Below are positions 53,540 to 61,148 of a DNA stretch of 64,000 nucleotides, one piece after another. The notes beneath the pieces were generated by a model. The model had not been told where the DNA came from. It was given only the letters and a program-made list of their open reading frames with translations, and made no database searches. The translations under genes were made by a program, and so were the position numbers. Numbering within the stretch: the stretch's first letter is position 1; each line of letters begins with the position of its first letter. The DNA is from Micromonospora arida (GTDB taxonomy: Bacteria; Actinomycetota; Actinomycetes; Mycobacteriales; Micromonosporaceae), in NCBI RefSeq assembly GCF_003857035.1, contig NZ_QGSY01000161.1:16530-80529 (forward strand). The letters are read 5' to 3'.

Positions 53540-54148
53540 GTGACCGCCGGACTGCTGCTCGCCGCCGGCGCCGGACGGCGCTACGGCCGGCCGAAGGCGC
53601 TGGTCGAGCTGGACGGCGAGCCCCTGGTGCGGCGCGCGATCCGGCTGCTCGGCGACGGCGGCTGCGCGCCGGTGCACGTGGTGCTCGGCGCGGGCGCCGA
53701 CGAGGTGCCCGACCTGCCCGGCGCGGTGCCGGTCCGGCACGATCGCTGGTCCGACGGGCTGGGCTCGTCGCTGCTGCGGGGCCTGGCCTCGCTGCCGGCC
53801 GACGTGCCGGCGGCCGTCGTGGTCCTCGTCGACCAGCCGCTGCTCAGCCCGGTCGCGGTCCGCCGGGTGCGCGAGGCGTACGCCGACGGCGCGGTCGTCG
53901 CGGTCGCCACCTACGCCGGCCGGCCCGGGCACCCGATCCTGCTGACTCGACGAACCTGGCCGCTGCTGAGCGGGTACGCCCTCGGCGACCGGGGCGCTCG
54001 CGGCCTGCTGCGCGACCGGCCGGACCTGGTGGTCGAGGTGCCCTGTGACGACGTCGGGTCCCCGGCCGACGTGGACACCCCGGCCGACCTGCTCCGACTC
54101 CGCCCGGTCAGCGACGGGTCAGCCAGCGGGGTAGCCCTTCGCTGGTGA
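53540..54148 (+). CDS. mocA: MocA-like molybdenum cofactor cytidylyltransferase
   Basis: About 202 residues from the GTG at 53540; the GGGAG at 53526-53530 is 9 nt upstream, whereas the GTG at 53531 would touch it. The nucleotide-binding start is GLLLAAGAGRRYGRPKALVELDGEPL, and VVVLVDQPLLSP is the MobA/MocA signature that binds the metal-nucleotide. It converts molybdopterin to the cytosine dinucleotide form needed by aldehyde oxidoreductases. It is divergent from the PaoABC-like operon, supporting this role. An alternative is a MobA-related nucleotidyltransferase of another pathway. Confidence 0.82.
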   Translation: MTAGLLLAAGAGRRYGRPKALVELDGEPLVRRAIRLLGDGGCAPVHVVLGAGADEVPDLPGAVPVRHDRWSDGLGSSLLRGLASLPADVPAAVVVLVDQPLLSPVAVRRVREAYADGAVVAVATYAGRPGHPILLTRRTWPLLSGYALGDRGARGLLRDRPDLVVEVPCDDVGSPADVDTPADLLRLRPVSDGSASGVALRW

Positions 54149-54776
54149 CCGCGTGATAGATGATCATGACGATGACGCCGACCAGGCCCAGCAGCGGGCT
54201 GACGAACCAGCCGAGCAGACCGCTGAGCCCGTACAGGATCAATCCGGTGACCGGTCGCAGCCGCTGCGTGCGCGCGTACTCGGGACTGACCCCACGCCTC
54301 AGCAGCGCCGGGTGCCGGTGCAGGTAGCCGAAGAACACCAGCCAGGGTGCCGACATCAGCGCGGCGGACAGCGCGTACAGGGCGACGGCCGCGCGTTGGT
54401 CGTCGGTGTTGCCGTGAGTGAACGCGGACGCCAGCACCGCGGTGGGAAACGGGATGATCACTGCGCCGAAGAGCACGGCGAGGTTGATCCAGCTCAGCGT
54501 GAGCGTGGTGCCACGGATCAGCCGTAGCAGCGCGTGGTGGTTGAGCCAGAGCACCCCGATGTAGACGAAGGACACCACGAAGGCCAGGTAGGAGGCGCCC
54601 TCGCCGAGCAGGCCGGTCAGCAACGCGCCCTCGTGGTATTCCGGCACCCGCAACTCGATGACCAGCAGGGTGATGACGATGGCGAAGACGCCGTCGCTGA
54701 AGGCCGTCATCCGGTCGATGCCGGACACTCGCGCTCCGGCGTCGGGCTGCTCGGCCTCGTCGGGTGCTGCGGACAT
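54108..54776 (-). CDS. TMEM175-family (DUF1211) potassium channel-like protein
   Basis: 222 residues. The family motif FSDGVFAIVITLLVIELRVP is at residues 26-45, followed by about five further hydrophobic segments. Bacterial TMEM175 proteins are potassium-selective channels with this FSD motif. The 3' end overlaps the end of mocA by 41 bp on the opposite strand. Confidence 0.9.
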   Translation of the reverse strand: MSAAPDEAEQPDAGARVSGIDRMTAFSDGVFAIVITLLVIELRVPEYHEGALLTGLLGEGASYLAFVVSFVYIGVLWLNHHALLRLIRGTTLTLSWINLAVLFGAVIIPFPTAVLASAFTHGNTDDQRAAVALYALSAALMSAPWLVFFGYLHRHPALLRRGVSPEYARTQRLRPVTGLILYGLSGLLGWFVSPLLGLVGVIVMIIYHAVTSEGLPRWLTRR

Positions 54777-54836
54777 TGCCGCAGGCTAGCCATTCGCCAA
54801 CGCGGTCGGTGGCGGTTTCGTCCGATCGGACGGGAA

Positions 54837-54868
54837 CGGCCGCCCGGGGTCGAAACCCCGGGCGGCCG
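54837..54868. terminator. Hairpin terminator of the beta-glucosidase operon
   Basis: Perfect 14-bp stem (54837-54850 and 54855-54868) with a CGAA tetraloop, 17 bp beyond the glucosidase stop codon on the minus strand. Confidence 0.8.
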
Positions 54869-54884
54869 CTCGCACCGCCCCCGT

Positions 54885-56261
54885 TCAGGCCACCGGCGTC
54901 GCGGTGCCGGTGGTGCGGGCGAGCCGCTGGTGTGCGCGGATCAACTCGGCGTAGCGCAGGCCGCTCGCCTTCACCGTCCGGGTCTGGGTCGGGTAGTCGA
55001 CGTGCACCAGCCCGAAGCGCTTGTCGTAGCCGTACGCCCACTCGAAGTTGTCCAGCAGCGACCAGACGAAGTAGCCGTCCAGGGGAACCCCTCGGGCCAC
55101 CGCCGACGCGCACGCGGCCAGGTGCTGCTCCAGGTGGTCGGTGCGTTCCTTGTCCTCCACCGTGCCGTCCGGGGTGACCTCGTCCGGCCACGCCGAGCCA
55201 CTCTCGGTGACGATGATCCGGCCCGGCCGGTACTCCTCGTGCACGTCGACGAGCAGCCGCTCCAGGCCCGCCGGGTACATCTCCCAACCCATCGCGGTCT
55301 CCACCGAGCCGGGCACCGGCACCTGCCGCGCGTACGGGGCCGCACCGGTCGGGTCGTCGACCACCAGCTGACGGAAGTAGTAGTTCACCCCGAGGAAGTC
55401 CGTCGGCGTGGCGATCACCGCCAGGTCGTCGCCGCGTACCGGCGGCTCGACCCCGTAGGTGGTGATCATGTCGGCGGGGTAGCCACGCCCGTGGATCGGG
55501 TCCAGCCACCACCTGTTGACGTGCCCGTCGGCCCGGCGGGCCGCCGCGACGTCCTCGGGTCGGTCGGTCGCCGCCTCGATCGGGCTGAGGTTGACCACCA
55601 GACCCACCGACGCCGGCCGGGTCGCGTTGGCGCGGATCGCCTGGGTGGCCAGGCCGTGCCCGAGCAGCACGTGGTGCGAGGCGTGCACCGCCCGGGTGAG
55701 GTCCCGCTCGCCGGGGGCCATGTTGCCCTCCAGGTGCCCGATCCAGCACACGCAGAGCGGCTCGTTGACAGTGCACCAGTCGGCGACCCGGTCACCGAGG
55801 CGGGCAGCCACCACCGCCGCGTAGTCGGCGAACGCCTCGGCGGTCGCGCGCTCCGGCCACCCACCCCGGTCCTGGAGGACCTGCGGCAGATCCCAGTGGT
55901 AGAGCGTGACGAACGGTCGGATCCCGTCGGTGAGCAACGTTTCGACGAGCCGATCGTAGAAGTCCAGCCCGGCGGCGTTGACCCGCCCGACGCCGTCGGG
56001 CATGACCCGGGGCCAGGCCACCGAGAAACGGTACGCGTCCACGCCGAGTCGGCGCAGCAGCGCCAGGTCCTCCGGCCACCGGTGGTAGTGGTCGCACGCC
56101 ACCGCGCCGGTGTCGCCGTTGTCGACCTTGCCGGGGGTCGCCGAGAAGGTGTCCCAGATGGACGGCGCCCGGCCGTCGACGTCGACGGCCCCCTCGATCT
56201 GGTACGCCGCCGTGGCGACACCCCAGAGGAAGTCGGGTGGCAGCTTGGACAGGTCGGGCAC
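54885..56261 (-). CDS. GH1 beta-glucosidase
   Basis: About 458 residues from the GTG at 56261, which has GAGGAGA just upstream; a GTG at 56294 overlapping the permease stop is the alternative. The fold start is [19 protein letters not shown]. Acid/base Glu167 lies in CTVNEPL and the nucleophile Glu353 in [12 protein letters not shown] (ESG where most GH1 have ENG). It would hydrolyse beta-glucosides, such as cellobiose imported by the ABC system encoded directly upstream. No signal peptide, so it acts in the cytoplasm. Confidence 0.93.
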   Translation of the reverse strand: MPDLSKLPPDFLWGVATAAYQIEGAVDVDGRAPSIWDTFSATPGKVDNGDTGAVACDHYHRWPEDLALLRRLGVDAYRFSVAWPRVMPDGVGRVNAAGLDFYDRLVETLLTDGIRPFVTLYHWDLPQVLQDRGGWPERATAEAFADYAAVVAARLGDRVADWCTVNEPLCVCWIGHLEGNMAPGERDLTRAVHASHHVLLGHGLATQAIRANATRPASVGLVVNLSPIEAATDRPEDVAAARRADGHVNRWWLDPIHGRGYPADMITTYGVEPPVRGDDLAVIATPTDFLGVNYYFRQLVVDDPTGAAPYARQVPVPGSVETAMGWEMYPAGLERLLVDVHEEYRPGRIIVTESGSAWPDEVTPDGTVEDKERTDHLEQHLAACASAVARGVPLDGYFVWSLLDNFEWAYGYDKRFGLVHVDYPTQTRTVKASGLRYAELIRAHQRLARTTGTATPVA

Positions 56262-56290
56262 GGGTCGGTTCTCCTCTGGGGTTGGATGAC

Positions 56291-57130
56291 TCACTTGACC
56301 GCGCCGGCGGTCAGGCCGGCGACGAAGTAGCGCTGAAGGGCCAGGAACCCGACGACGACCGGGATGCTGACCACCAGCGAGGCGGCCATGATCTGGTTCC
56401 AGTAGACGTTGAACTGGGTGGAGTAGCCCTGCAGGCCGACGGCCAGGGTGCGGCTGCCCTCGTCGGTCATCACCGACGCGAAGAGCACCTCACCCCACGC
56501 GGTCATGAACGCGTACACGGTGACCGCGACGACGCCGGGCACGGCGGCCGGCAGGATGACCTGGAACAGGGTGCGCAGCGGACCGGCGCCGTCGACCTGC
56601 GCCGCCTCGTCCAGACCCCGGGGGATCGAGTCGAAGTAGCCGACCAGCATCCAGATCGAGAACGGCAGCGAGAAGGTCAGGTACGTGATGACCAGGCCGG
56701 TACGGCTGGCGTACAGCTCGATGCCGGTGGCGTTGCCCAGGTTGACGTAGATGAGGAACAGCGGCAGCAGGAACAGGATGCCGGGGAACATCTGCGTGGA
56801 CAGCACCGTCACCGAGAAGACACCCCGACCGCGGAACCGGTACCGGCTCACCGCAAACGCGGCGAAGATGGCCACCGCCACCGAGCAGACCGCCGCGATG
56901 CTCGACACCACCAGGCTGTTCACCAGGTACCGAGCCAGCGGCACGGTGCTCCACATGTCGACGAACGGTTGCAGGGTGGGCCGGCTGGGCCACCAGGTGA
57001 ACCCGTTCTGCACGTCCTGCAACGGCTTCGCCGCCGACGTGACCATCACGTAGAGCGGGATGACGGCGAAGAGGGTGAGCAGGGTCAGCACGATGCGCCG
57101 GCCCCAGCGCTCACCGGCGGTCTCACGCAT
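56291..57130 (-). CDS. Sugar ABC transporter permease (MalG-type)
   Basis: 279 residues, six membrane segments. The EAA coupling loop is [27 protein letters not shown]. The first segment ([26 protein letters not shown]) and the length match the MalG/CUT1 class. It overlaps the upstream permease gene by 8 bp. Confidence 0.92.
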   Translation of the reverse strand: MRETAGERWGRRIVLTLLTLFAVIPLYVMVTSAAKPLQDVQNGFTWWPSRPTLQPFVDMWSTVPLARYLVNSLVVSSIAAVCSVAVAIFAAFAVSRYRFRGRGVFSVTVLSTQMFPGILFLLPLFLIYVNLGNATGIELYASRTGLVITYLTFSLPFSIWMLVGYFDSIPRGLDEAAQVDGAGPLRTLFQVILPAAVPGVVAVTVYAFMTAWGEVLFASVMTDEGSRTLAVGLQGYSTQFNVYWNQIMAASLVVSIPVVVGFLALQRYFVAGLTAGAVK

Positions 57131-58115
57131 GGTCGTCCCTCCGACGGTTGGTGATCAGCAGGTACGCGGCCGAGACGACCAGCAGGAACAGCAGCAGCGC
57201 CACCGACATCGCCGACCCGGAGCCGAAGTCCCAGGTCTTGAAGGAGCTGCGGTAGATGTGGATGGAGATCAGGTCGGCCTGCTCCGGCGCGGAGCCGCCG
57301 AACAGCACGAACGGGGTGTTGAAGTCGTTGAACGTCCACAGGAACAGCACCAGCAGGAGCACCAGGTTCACCGGCCGCAGCATGGGCAGGGTGACCGAGC
57401 GCAGCCGACGCCAGAACCCGGCGCCGTCGATCGCGGCGGCCTCGTACAGCTCGCCGGGCACGTTCTGCAACCCGGCCATCAGGCACAGGAACGCGAACGG
57501 CCAGTTACGCCAGACCGACACGACCAGCAGCGACCAGAAGCTGTTGTCGCCGATCAGCCAGAACGGCCGCTCGCCCAGCAGCCCGAGCTGGTCCACGAGC
57601 ACGTGGTTGACCAGGCCGGTGTCGCGTTGCAGCAGGAAGCTCCAGGTGATCACGGCGGCGTAGACCGGCAACGCGTACGGGGTGAGGAACAGCGCCCGCA
57701 GGATCGCCCGTCCCCGGAACGGCCGTTGCAGGACGACCGCCGCCGAGATGCCGAGCAGCCAGGCGAACCCGACCGAGAGCAGGCTGTAGGCCAGGGTGAT
57801 CCAGAACGAGTGCAGCAGTTCCTTGCCGGCGGCGCTGTTCAGGTCGAGCGTCGCCCGGTAGTTCTCCCACCCCACGAACGGTGCGGTGGACCAGTCGCGG
57901 ATGTGGAACTGGGTCAGCTCCAGCAGGCTCATCCAGACCCCGACCACCATCGGGATCACGTGGATGGCGAGTTCCAGCACGACGGCCGGTGCGAGCAGCA
58001 GGTACGGCAGGAGTGAGCGGCGGGGGCCGCGGGGCCGGCGGGCCGGCCCCCGTGCCGGTGACCCGGCCCGGGATTCGCGCCGGTCGGCGTCCGGCGCGGT
58101 GGTGCTGGTTGCCAT
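57123..58115 (-). CDS. Sugar ABC transporter permease (MalF-type)
   Basis: About 330 residues from the ATG at 58115, which has GAGAGGA upstream; a start at 58157 would overlap the intercistronic hairpin. After an Arg/Pro-rich leader, six membrane segments follow, with the coupling loop YEAAAIDGAGFWRRLRSVTLPML. CUT1-class (oligosaccharide) partner of the downstream permease. No ATPase gene is in the operon, so a shared MsiK-like ATPase elsewhere probably energises it. Confidence 0.9.
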   Translation of the reverse strand: MATSTTAPDADRRESRAGSPARGPARRPRGPRRSLLPYLLLAPAVVLELAIHVIPMVVGVWMSLLELTQFHIRDWSTAPFVGWENYRATLDLNSAAGKELLHSFWITLAYSLLSVGFAWLLGISAAVVLQRPFRGRAILRALFLTPYALPVYAAVITWSFLLQRDTGLVNHVLVDQLGLLGERPFWLIGDNSFWSLLVVSVWRNWPFAFLCLMAGLQNVPGELYEAAAIDGAGFWRRLRSVTLPMLRPVNLVLLLVLFLWTFNDFNTPFVLFGGSAPEQADLISIHIYRSSFKTWDFGSGSAMSVALLLFLLVVSAAYLLITNRRRDDHA

Positions 58116-58133
58116 CGGGGTCCTCTCGGAGTC

Positions 58134-58172
58134 GGTGGCCGTGGTCGGGCTCAGCACCCGACCACGGCCACC
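58134..58172. ncRNA. Intercistronic RNA hairpin between binding-protein and permease genes
   Basis: Perfect 16-bp stem (58134-58149 and 58157-58172, 7-nt loop) in the 70-bp gap between the binding-protein stop and the MalF-type start. It could act as a partial terminator or 3' stabiliser that raises binding-protein mRNA over permease mRNA. Confidence 0.65.
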
Positions 58173-58185
58173 GGTGATGCCTGGG

Positions 58186-59484
58186 TCAGCGCATCTTCTG
58201 CTGCGCGTCGGTCAGCTTGGCCTTCACCGACGCCTCGGTGACCGGCTTGCCGCTGGCCGCGTCGGCGAACAACTCCTTCATCGCGGTGCCGACCAGGGTC
58301 TCGAAGGTGCTCTCGTCGGGGACCTGCGGCAGCGGGGCCGCGGTGGTGACCAGGGTCTCCTGGATGGTCTTCTGCTCCGTGGCACTGAACGCCGGGTCGG
58401 AGGCCGCGGTCTTCACCGCCGGCAGCGAGCCGTACGTCTTGTTGAGGATCGTCTGCTCTTCGTCGCTGGTCATGAACTTGACGAAGCTCAGCGCGCCGTC
58501 CTTGTTCTTGGTGTGCTTGAAGACCGCCATGTTGATCCCGGCGACCATGCTGTTGACCTTCTTGCCGCCGGCCGGCGGGCTGGCCAGGAACGGCACCGGT
58601 GCCACCCCGTACGCGTCGGCGGGCATGTTCTGCGTCTTCAGGTTCGACCCGGCGGACTGCCACAGCAGCATGGCGGCCTTGCCGTTGGCGAAGTCGGAGA
58701 CCGACTGGTTCTGCGCGTACTCGGCGTTGCTCGGGTTGGTGATCTTGTCGGCGGCCATGAAGTCGATGTACCGCTTGATCGCCGAGACGTTCTGCGGGGT
58801 GTCGAAGGTCGGCTTGCCGGCCGAGTCGAACCACTCGCCGCCGTACTGCTGGCTGAAGGTGAAGGCGTGGTGGGCGTTCTCCGACGGGTTGGCACCCTCG
58901 ATCGCCAGGCCCCACTTGCCGCCGGTGCTCAGCTTCTTGCCGTACTCGGTGAGCTGTTCCCAGGTGGTCGGCGGCGCGGTGATGCCGGCGTCGGCGAACG
59001 ACTTCTTGTTGTAGTACAGGCTGTACGCCATGCTGTAGAGCGGCACGGCGGCTGGCGGCTTGCCGGGGGCGCCGGCGGCGGCAAGCGCGGCGGGCACGAT
59101 CCGGTCCTTGCCGCCGACGGCCTGCAGGGCGGCGTCGTCGAACTCGACCAGCGCGCCGGTGGCCTGCAACGACGCCGACCAGGTGTTGCCGATGTTGACC
59201 ACGTCCGGGCCCTTGCCGGAGGCGGCGGCGGCCAGCAGGCGGTTGAGCAGATCCGACCAGGGGACCACCTCGACGGTGACCTTGATCCCGGTCTGCTTTT
59301 CGAACTTGTCCAACTCCGGCTGGAGGATGGTCTTGTCGGCCTCCAGGCTGGCGCCCTGATTGCTGGCCCAGTAGGTGAGCGTCTTGGGCGATGCGGCGGA
59401 GTCGTCGCCGGAGCCTCCGCAGGCGGTCAGCGAGGCGGCCGCCAGTACGGCGGCGGTGAATATCCCGAGGTGTCGTCTCGACAC
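58186..59484 (-). CDS. Sugar ABC transporter substrate-binding lipoprotein
   Basis: 432 residues. Lipoprotein signal with lipobox SLTAC (Cys22). The mature part is a family 1 extracellular solute-binding protein: TLTYWASNQGASLEADK, DLLNRLLAAAASGKGPDVVNIGNTW, FANGKAAMLLWQSAGS. First gene of the operon and divergent from the ROK regulator. The ligand is likely a beta-glucoside or oligosaccharide, given the GH1 gene in the operon. Confidence 0.9.
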   Translation of the reverse strand: MSRRHLGIFTAAVLAAASLTACGGSGDDSAASPKTLTYWASNQGASLEADKTILQPELDKFEKQTGIKVTVEVVPWSDLLNRLLAAAASGKGPDVVNIGNTWSASLQATGALVEFDDAALQAVGGKDRIVPAALAAAGAPGKPPAAVPLYSMAYSLYYNKKSFADAGITAPPTTWEQLTEYGKKLSTGGKWGLAIEGANPSENAHHAFTFSQQYGGEWFDSAGKPTFDTPQNVSAIKRYIDFMAADKITNPSNAEYAQNQSVSDFANGKAAMLLWQSAGSNLKTQNMPADAYGVAPVPFLASPPAGGKKVNSMVAGINMAVFKHTKNKDGALSFVKFMTSDEEQTILNKTYGSLPAVKTAASDPAFSATEQKTIQETLVTTAAPLPQVPDESTFETLVGTAMKELFADAASGKPVTEASVKAKLTDAQQKMR

Positions 59485-59623
59485 GGGTCAGCCCTTCCGG
59501 TGCGTGGTGGGGGTCCGCCGGCCTTCGTCACCGATAGGGGTCGGGCGACGGGGGCCGGCTGCGGACAGGGTTCGGGGGTGCGCCGTCGAGGTCCGTCGGC
59601 GTTTCCCGGGAGTTACATCACGG

Positions 59624-59646
59624 CTTAAATTATGTCGTCATTAAAG
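59624..59646. promoter_or_regulatory. Candidate ROK-regulator operator
   Basis: CTTAAAT (59624-59630) and ATTAAAG (59640-59646) form an imperfect 7-bp inverted repeat (6 of 7 pairs) around a 9-nt spacer. This AT-rich island stands out in the 235-bp GC-rich gap between the divergent binding-protein and ROK genes. Confidence 0.5.
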
Positions 59647-59719
59647 TTGTTGGCCGGTGGGTCGTCAAGCACGAGGCGGTTACAGTCGCCTCGAACGGCC
59701 GACAGGAACGAGGTGACGA

Positions 59720-60919
59720 GTGGAGCTGGCGCGAGCCACCAACCGCAGCGTGCGGTTGCGCAACCGGTCCGCCCTGCTGACCAAGCTCTTCCTGGACGGC
59801 CCGCTCACCCGGCAGGACCTGGTGCGCAGCACCGGGCTGAGCCAACCCGCGGTCAGCAACGTGGTCGCCGACATGATCGACGAAGGGCTGGTCGCCGAGG
59901 CCGGCGCCGCCGAGTCCGACGGCGGCCGGCCCAGCATGCTGCTGCGGATCGCGCCCCGCTTCGCCTTCCTGATCGGCGTGGACGTCGGCGAGACCCGGGT
60001 CCGGGTCGAGCTGTTCGACTTCGCGATGACCCTGCTGGCCAGCGTCGAGTACCCGCTCGACCCGGCCCGCACCGAGCCCGACCTGGTGGCCGGGCACGTG
60101 CTGGCCGGCATCGAGGCGGTCACCGGCCAGGCCGGGGTGGCCCCCGGCGACGTGCTCGGCGTCGGCATCGGCGTCTCCGGCGTGGTCGAGCAGGGCACCG
60201 AGGCCGTCGTGCACGCCCAGGCCCTCGGCTGGGACCGGGTGCCGCTGGAGCGTCTGATCGGCGCCGGCACCGACCTGCCGCTGCACATCGACAACGGCGC
60301 GAAGACCCTCGGCCAGGCCGAGATGTGGTTCGGCGCCGGCCGGGGCGCCCGGCACGCCGTCTTCGCACTGGTCGGCTCCGGGGTGGGTGCGTCGGTGGTG
60401 ACAAACGGCGCCACCTACCGGGGCGCGTCCAGCAGCGCGGGGGAGTGGGGGCACACCACCCTGGTGTACGGCGGCCGGGTCTGCCGGTGCGGCGCACGCG
60501 GGTGCCTGGAGGCGTACGTGGGGGCGGAGGCGATCATCGACCGCTACCGGGAGGCACGCCGGGGTCGACCGGTGCTGGGCGAGGACGAGGAGTCCCAGAT
60601 CGCCGCGCTGGTCGCCGCCGCCGAGACCTCGGCCACCGCCCGACGCGTGCTGGAGGACACCGCCGGCTACCTCGGCGCCGGGGTGGCCAACCTGATCAAC
60701 CTGTTCAACCCGGAGCGCGTGGTGCTCGGCGGCTGGGCGGCGATGGCCCTCGGCGACCTGCTGCCGGCTGTGCGGGAGGCGGCCGGCCGGCAGGCGCTGC
60801 GCCAGCCGTACGAGCAGGCGTCGATCGAGCTGTGCCGGCTCGGGGTGGACGCGGTGGCGCTGGGCGCGGCCACCCTCCCGATCGCCCGCTTCCTCACCGA
60901 GGGCGGCGTCCGCCGCTGA
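59720..60919 (+). CDS. ROK-family transcriptional regulator
   Basis: 399 residues from the GTG at 59720. N-terminal winged HTH (LTRQDLVRSTGLSQPAVSNVVADMI) and a ROK kinase-like domain (LIGVDVGETRVRVELFDF; GVGIGVSGVV; zinc motif CRCGARGCLEAY). NagC/XylR-type regulator that senses sugar; it likely represses the divergent beta-glucoside uptake operon. HTH presence separates it from ROK sugar kinases. Confidence 0.92.
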   Translation: MELARATNRSVRLRNRSALLTKLFLDGPLTRQDLVRSTGLSQPAVSNVVADMIDEGLVAEAGAAESDGGRPSMLLRIAPRFAFLIGVDVGETRVRVELFDFAMTLLASVEYPLDPARTEPDLVAGHVLAGIEAVTGQAGVAPGDVLGVGIGVSGVVEQGTEAVVHAQALGWDRVPLERLIGAGTDLPLHIDNGAKTLGQAEMWFGAGRGARHAVFALVGSGVGASVVTNGATYRGASSSAGEWGHTTLVYGGRVCRCGARGCLEAYVGAEAIIDRYREARRGRPVLGEDEESQIAALVAAAETSATARRVLEDTAGYLGAGVANLINLFNPERVVLGGWAAMALGDLLPAVREAAGRQALRQPYEQASIELCRLGVDAVALGAATLPIARFLTEGGVRR

Positions 60920-61033
60920 GCGGGGGCGACGTCAACGCCGCCGGCAAATTACGCAAAAAAGATCCTCGGGATAAATAACGAAGTTATAGATCGATGTCTT
61001 GACGCCGTCGCAATCTCGCCGCAACACTCCTAC

Positions 61034-61045
61034 GAGAGCGCTCTC
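61034..61045. promoter_or_regulatory. LacI-type operator before the F5/8-beta-helix gene
   Basis: GAGAGCGCTCTC, a perfect 12-bp palindrome with the AGCGCT centre of LacI-family sites, about 104 bp before the ATG. Elsewhere in the 229-bp gap an ATAAC/GTTAT pair (about 60974-60986) is the only other small symmetry. Confidence 0.6.
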
Positions 61046-61148
61046 CCTCCCGCGACGCCGCATCGGCGGCACCACCCACGGCGCCACGGGCGAGTCGATC
61101 CCATCCGCGCGGCACCCCCTCGTAGCCCTCTTATCGACAGGCGATGTC

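Noticed and set aside
60998..61016. TTGACG as a -35 box before the beta-helix gene
   Set aside because: No acceptable -10 element at proper spacing could be identified.
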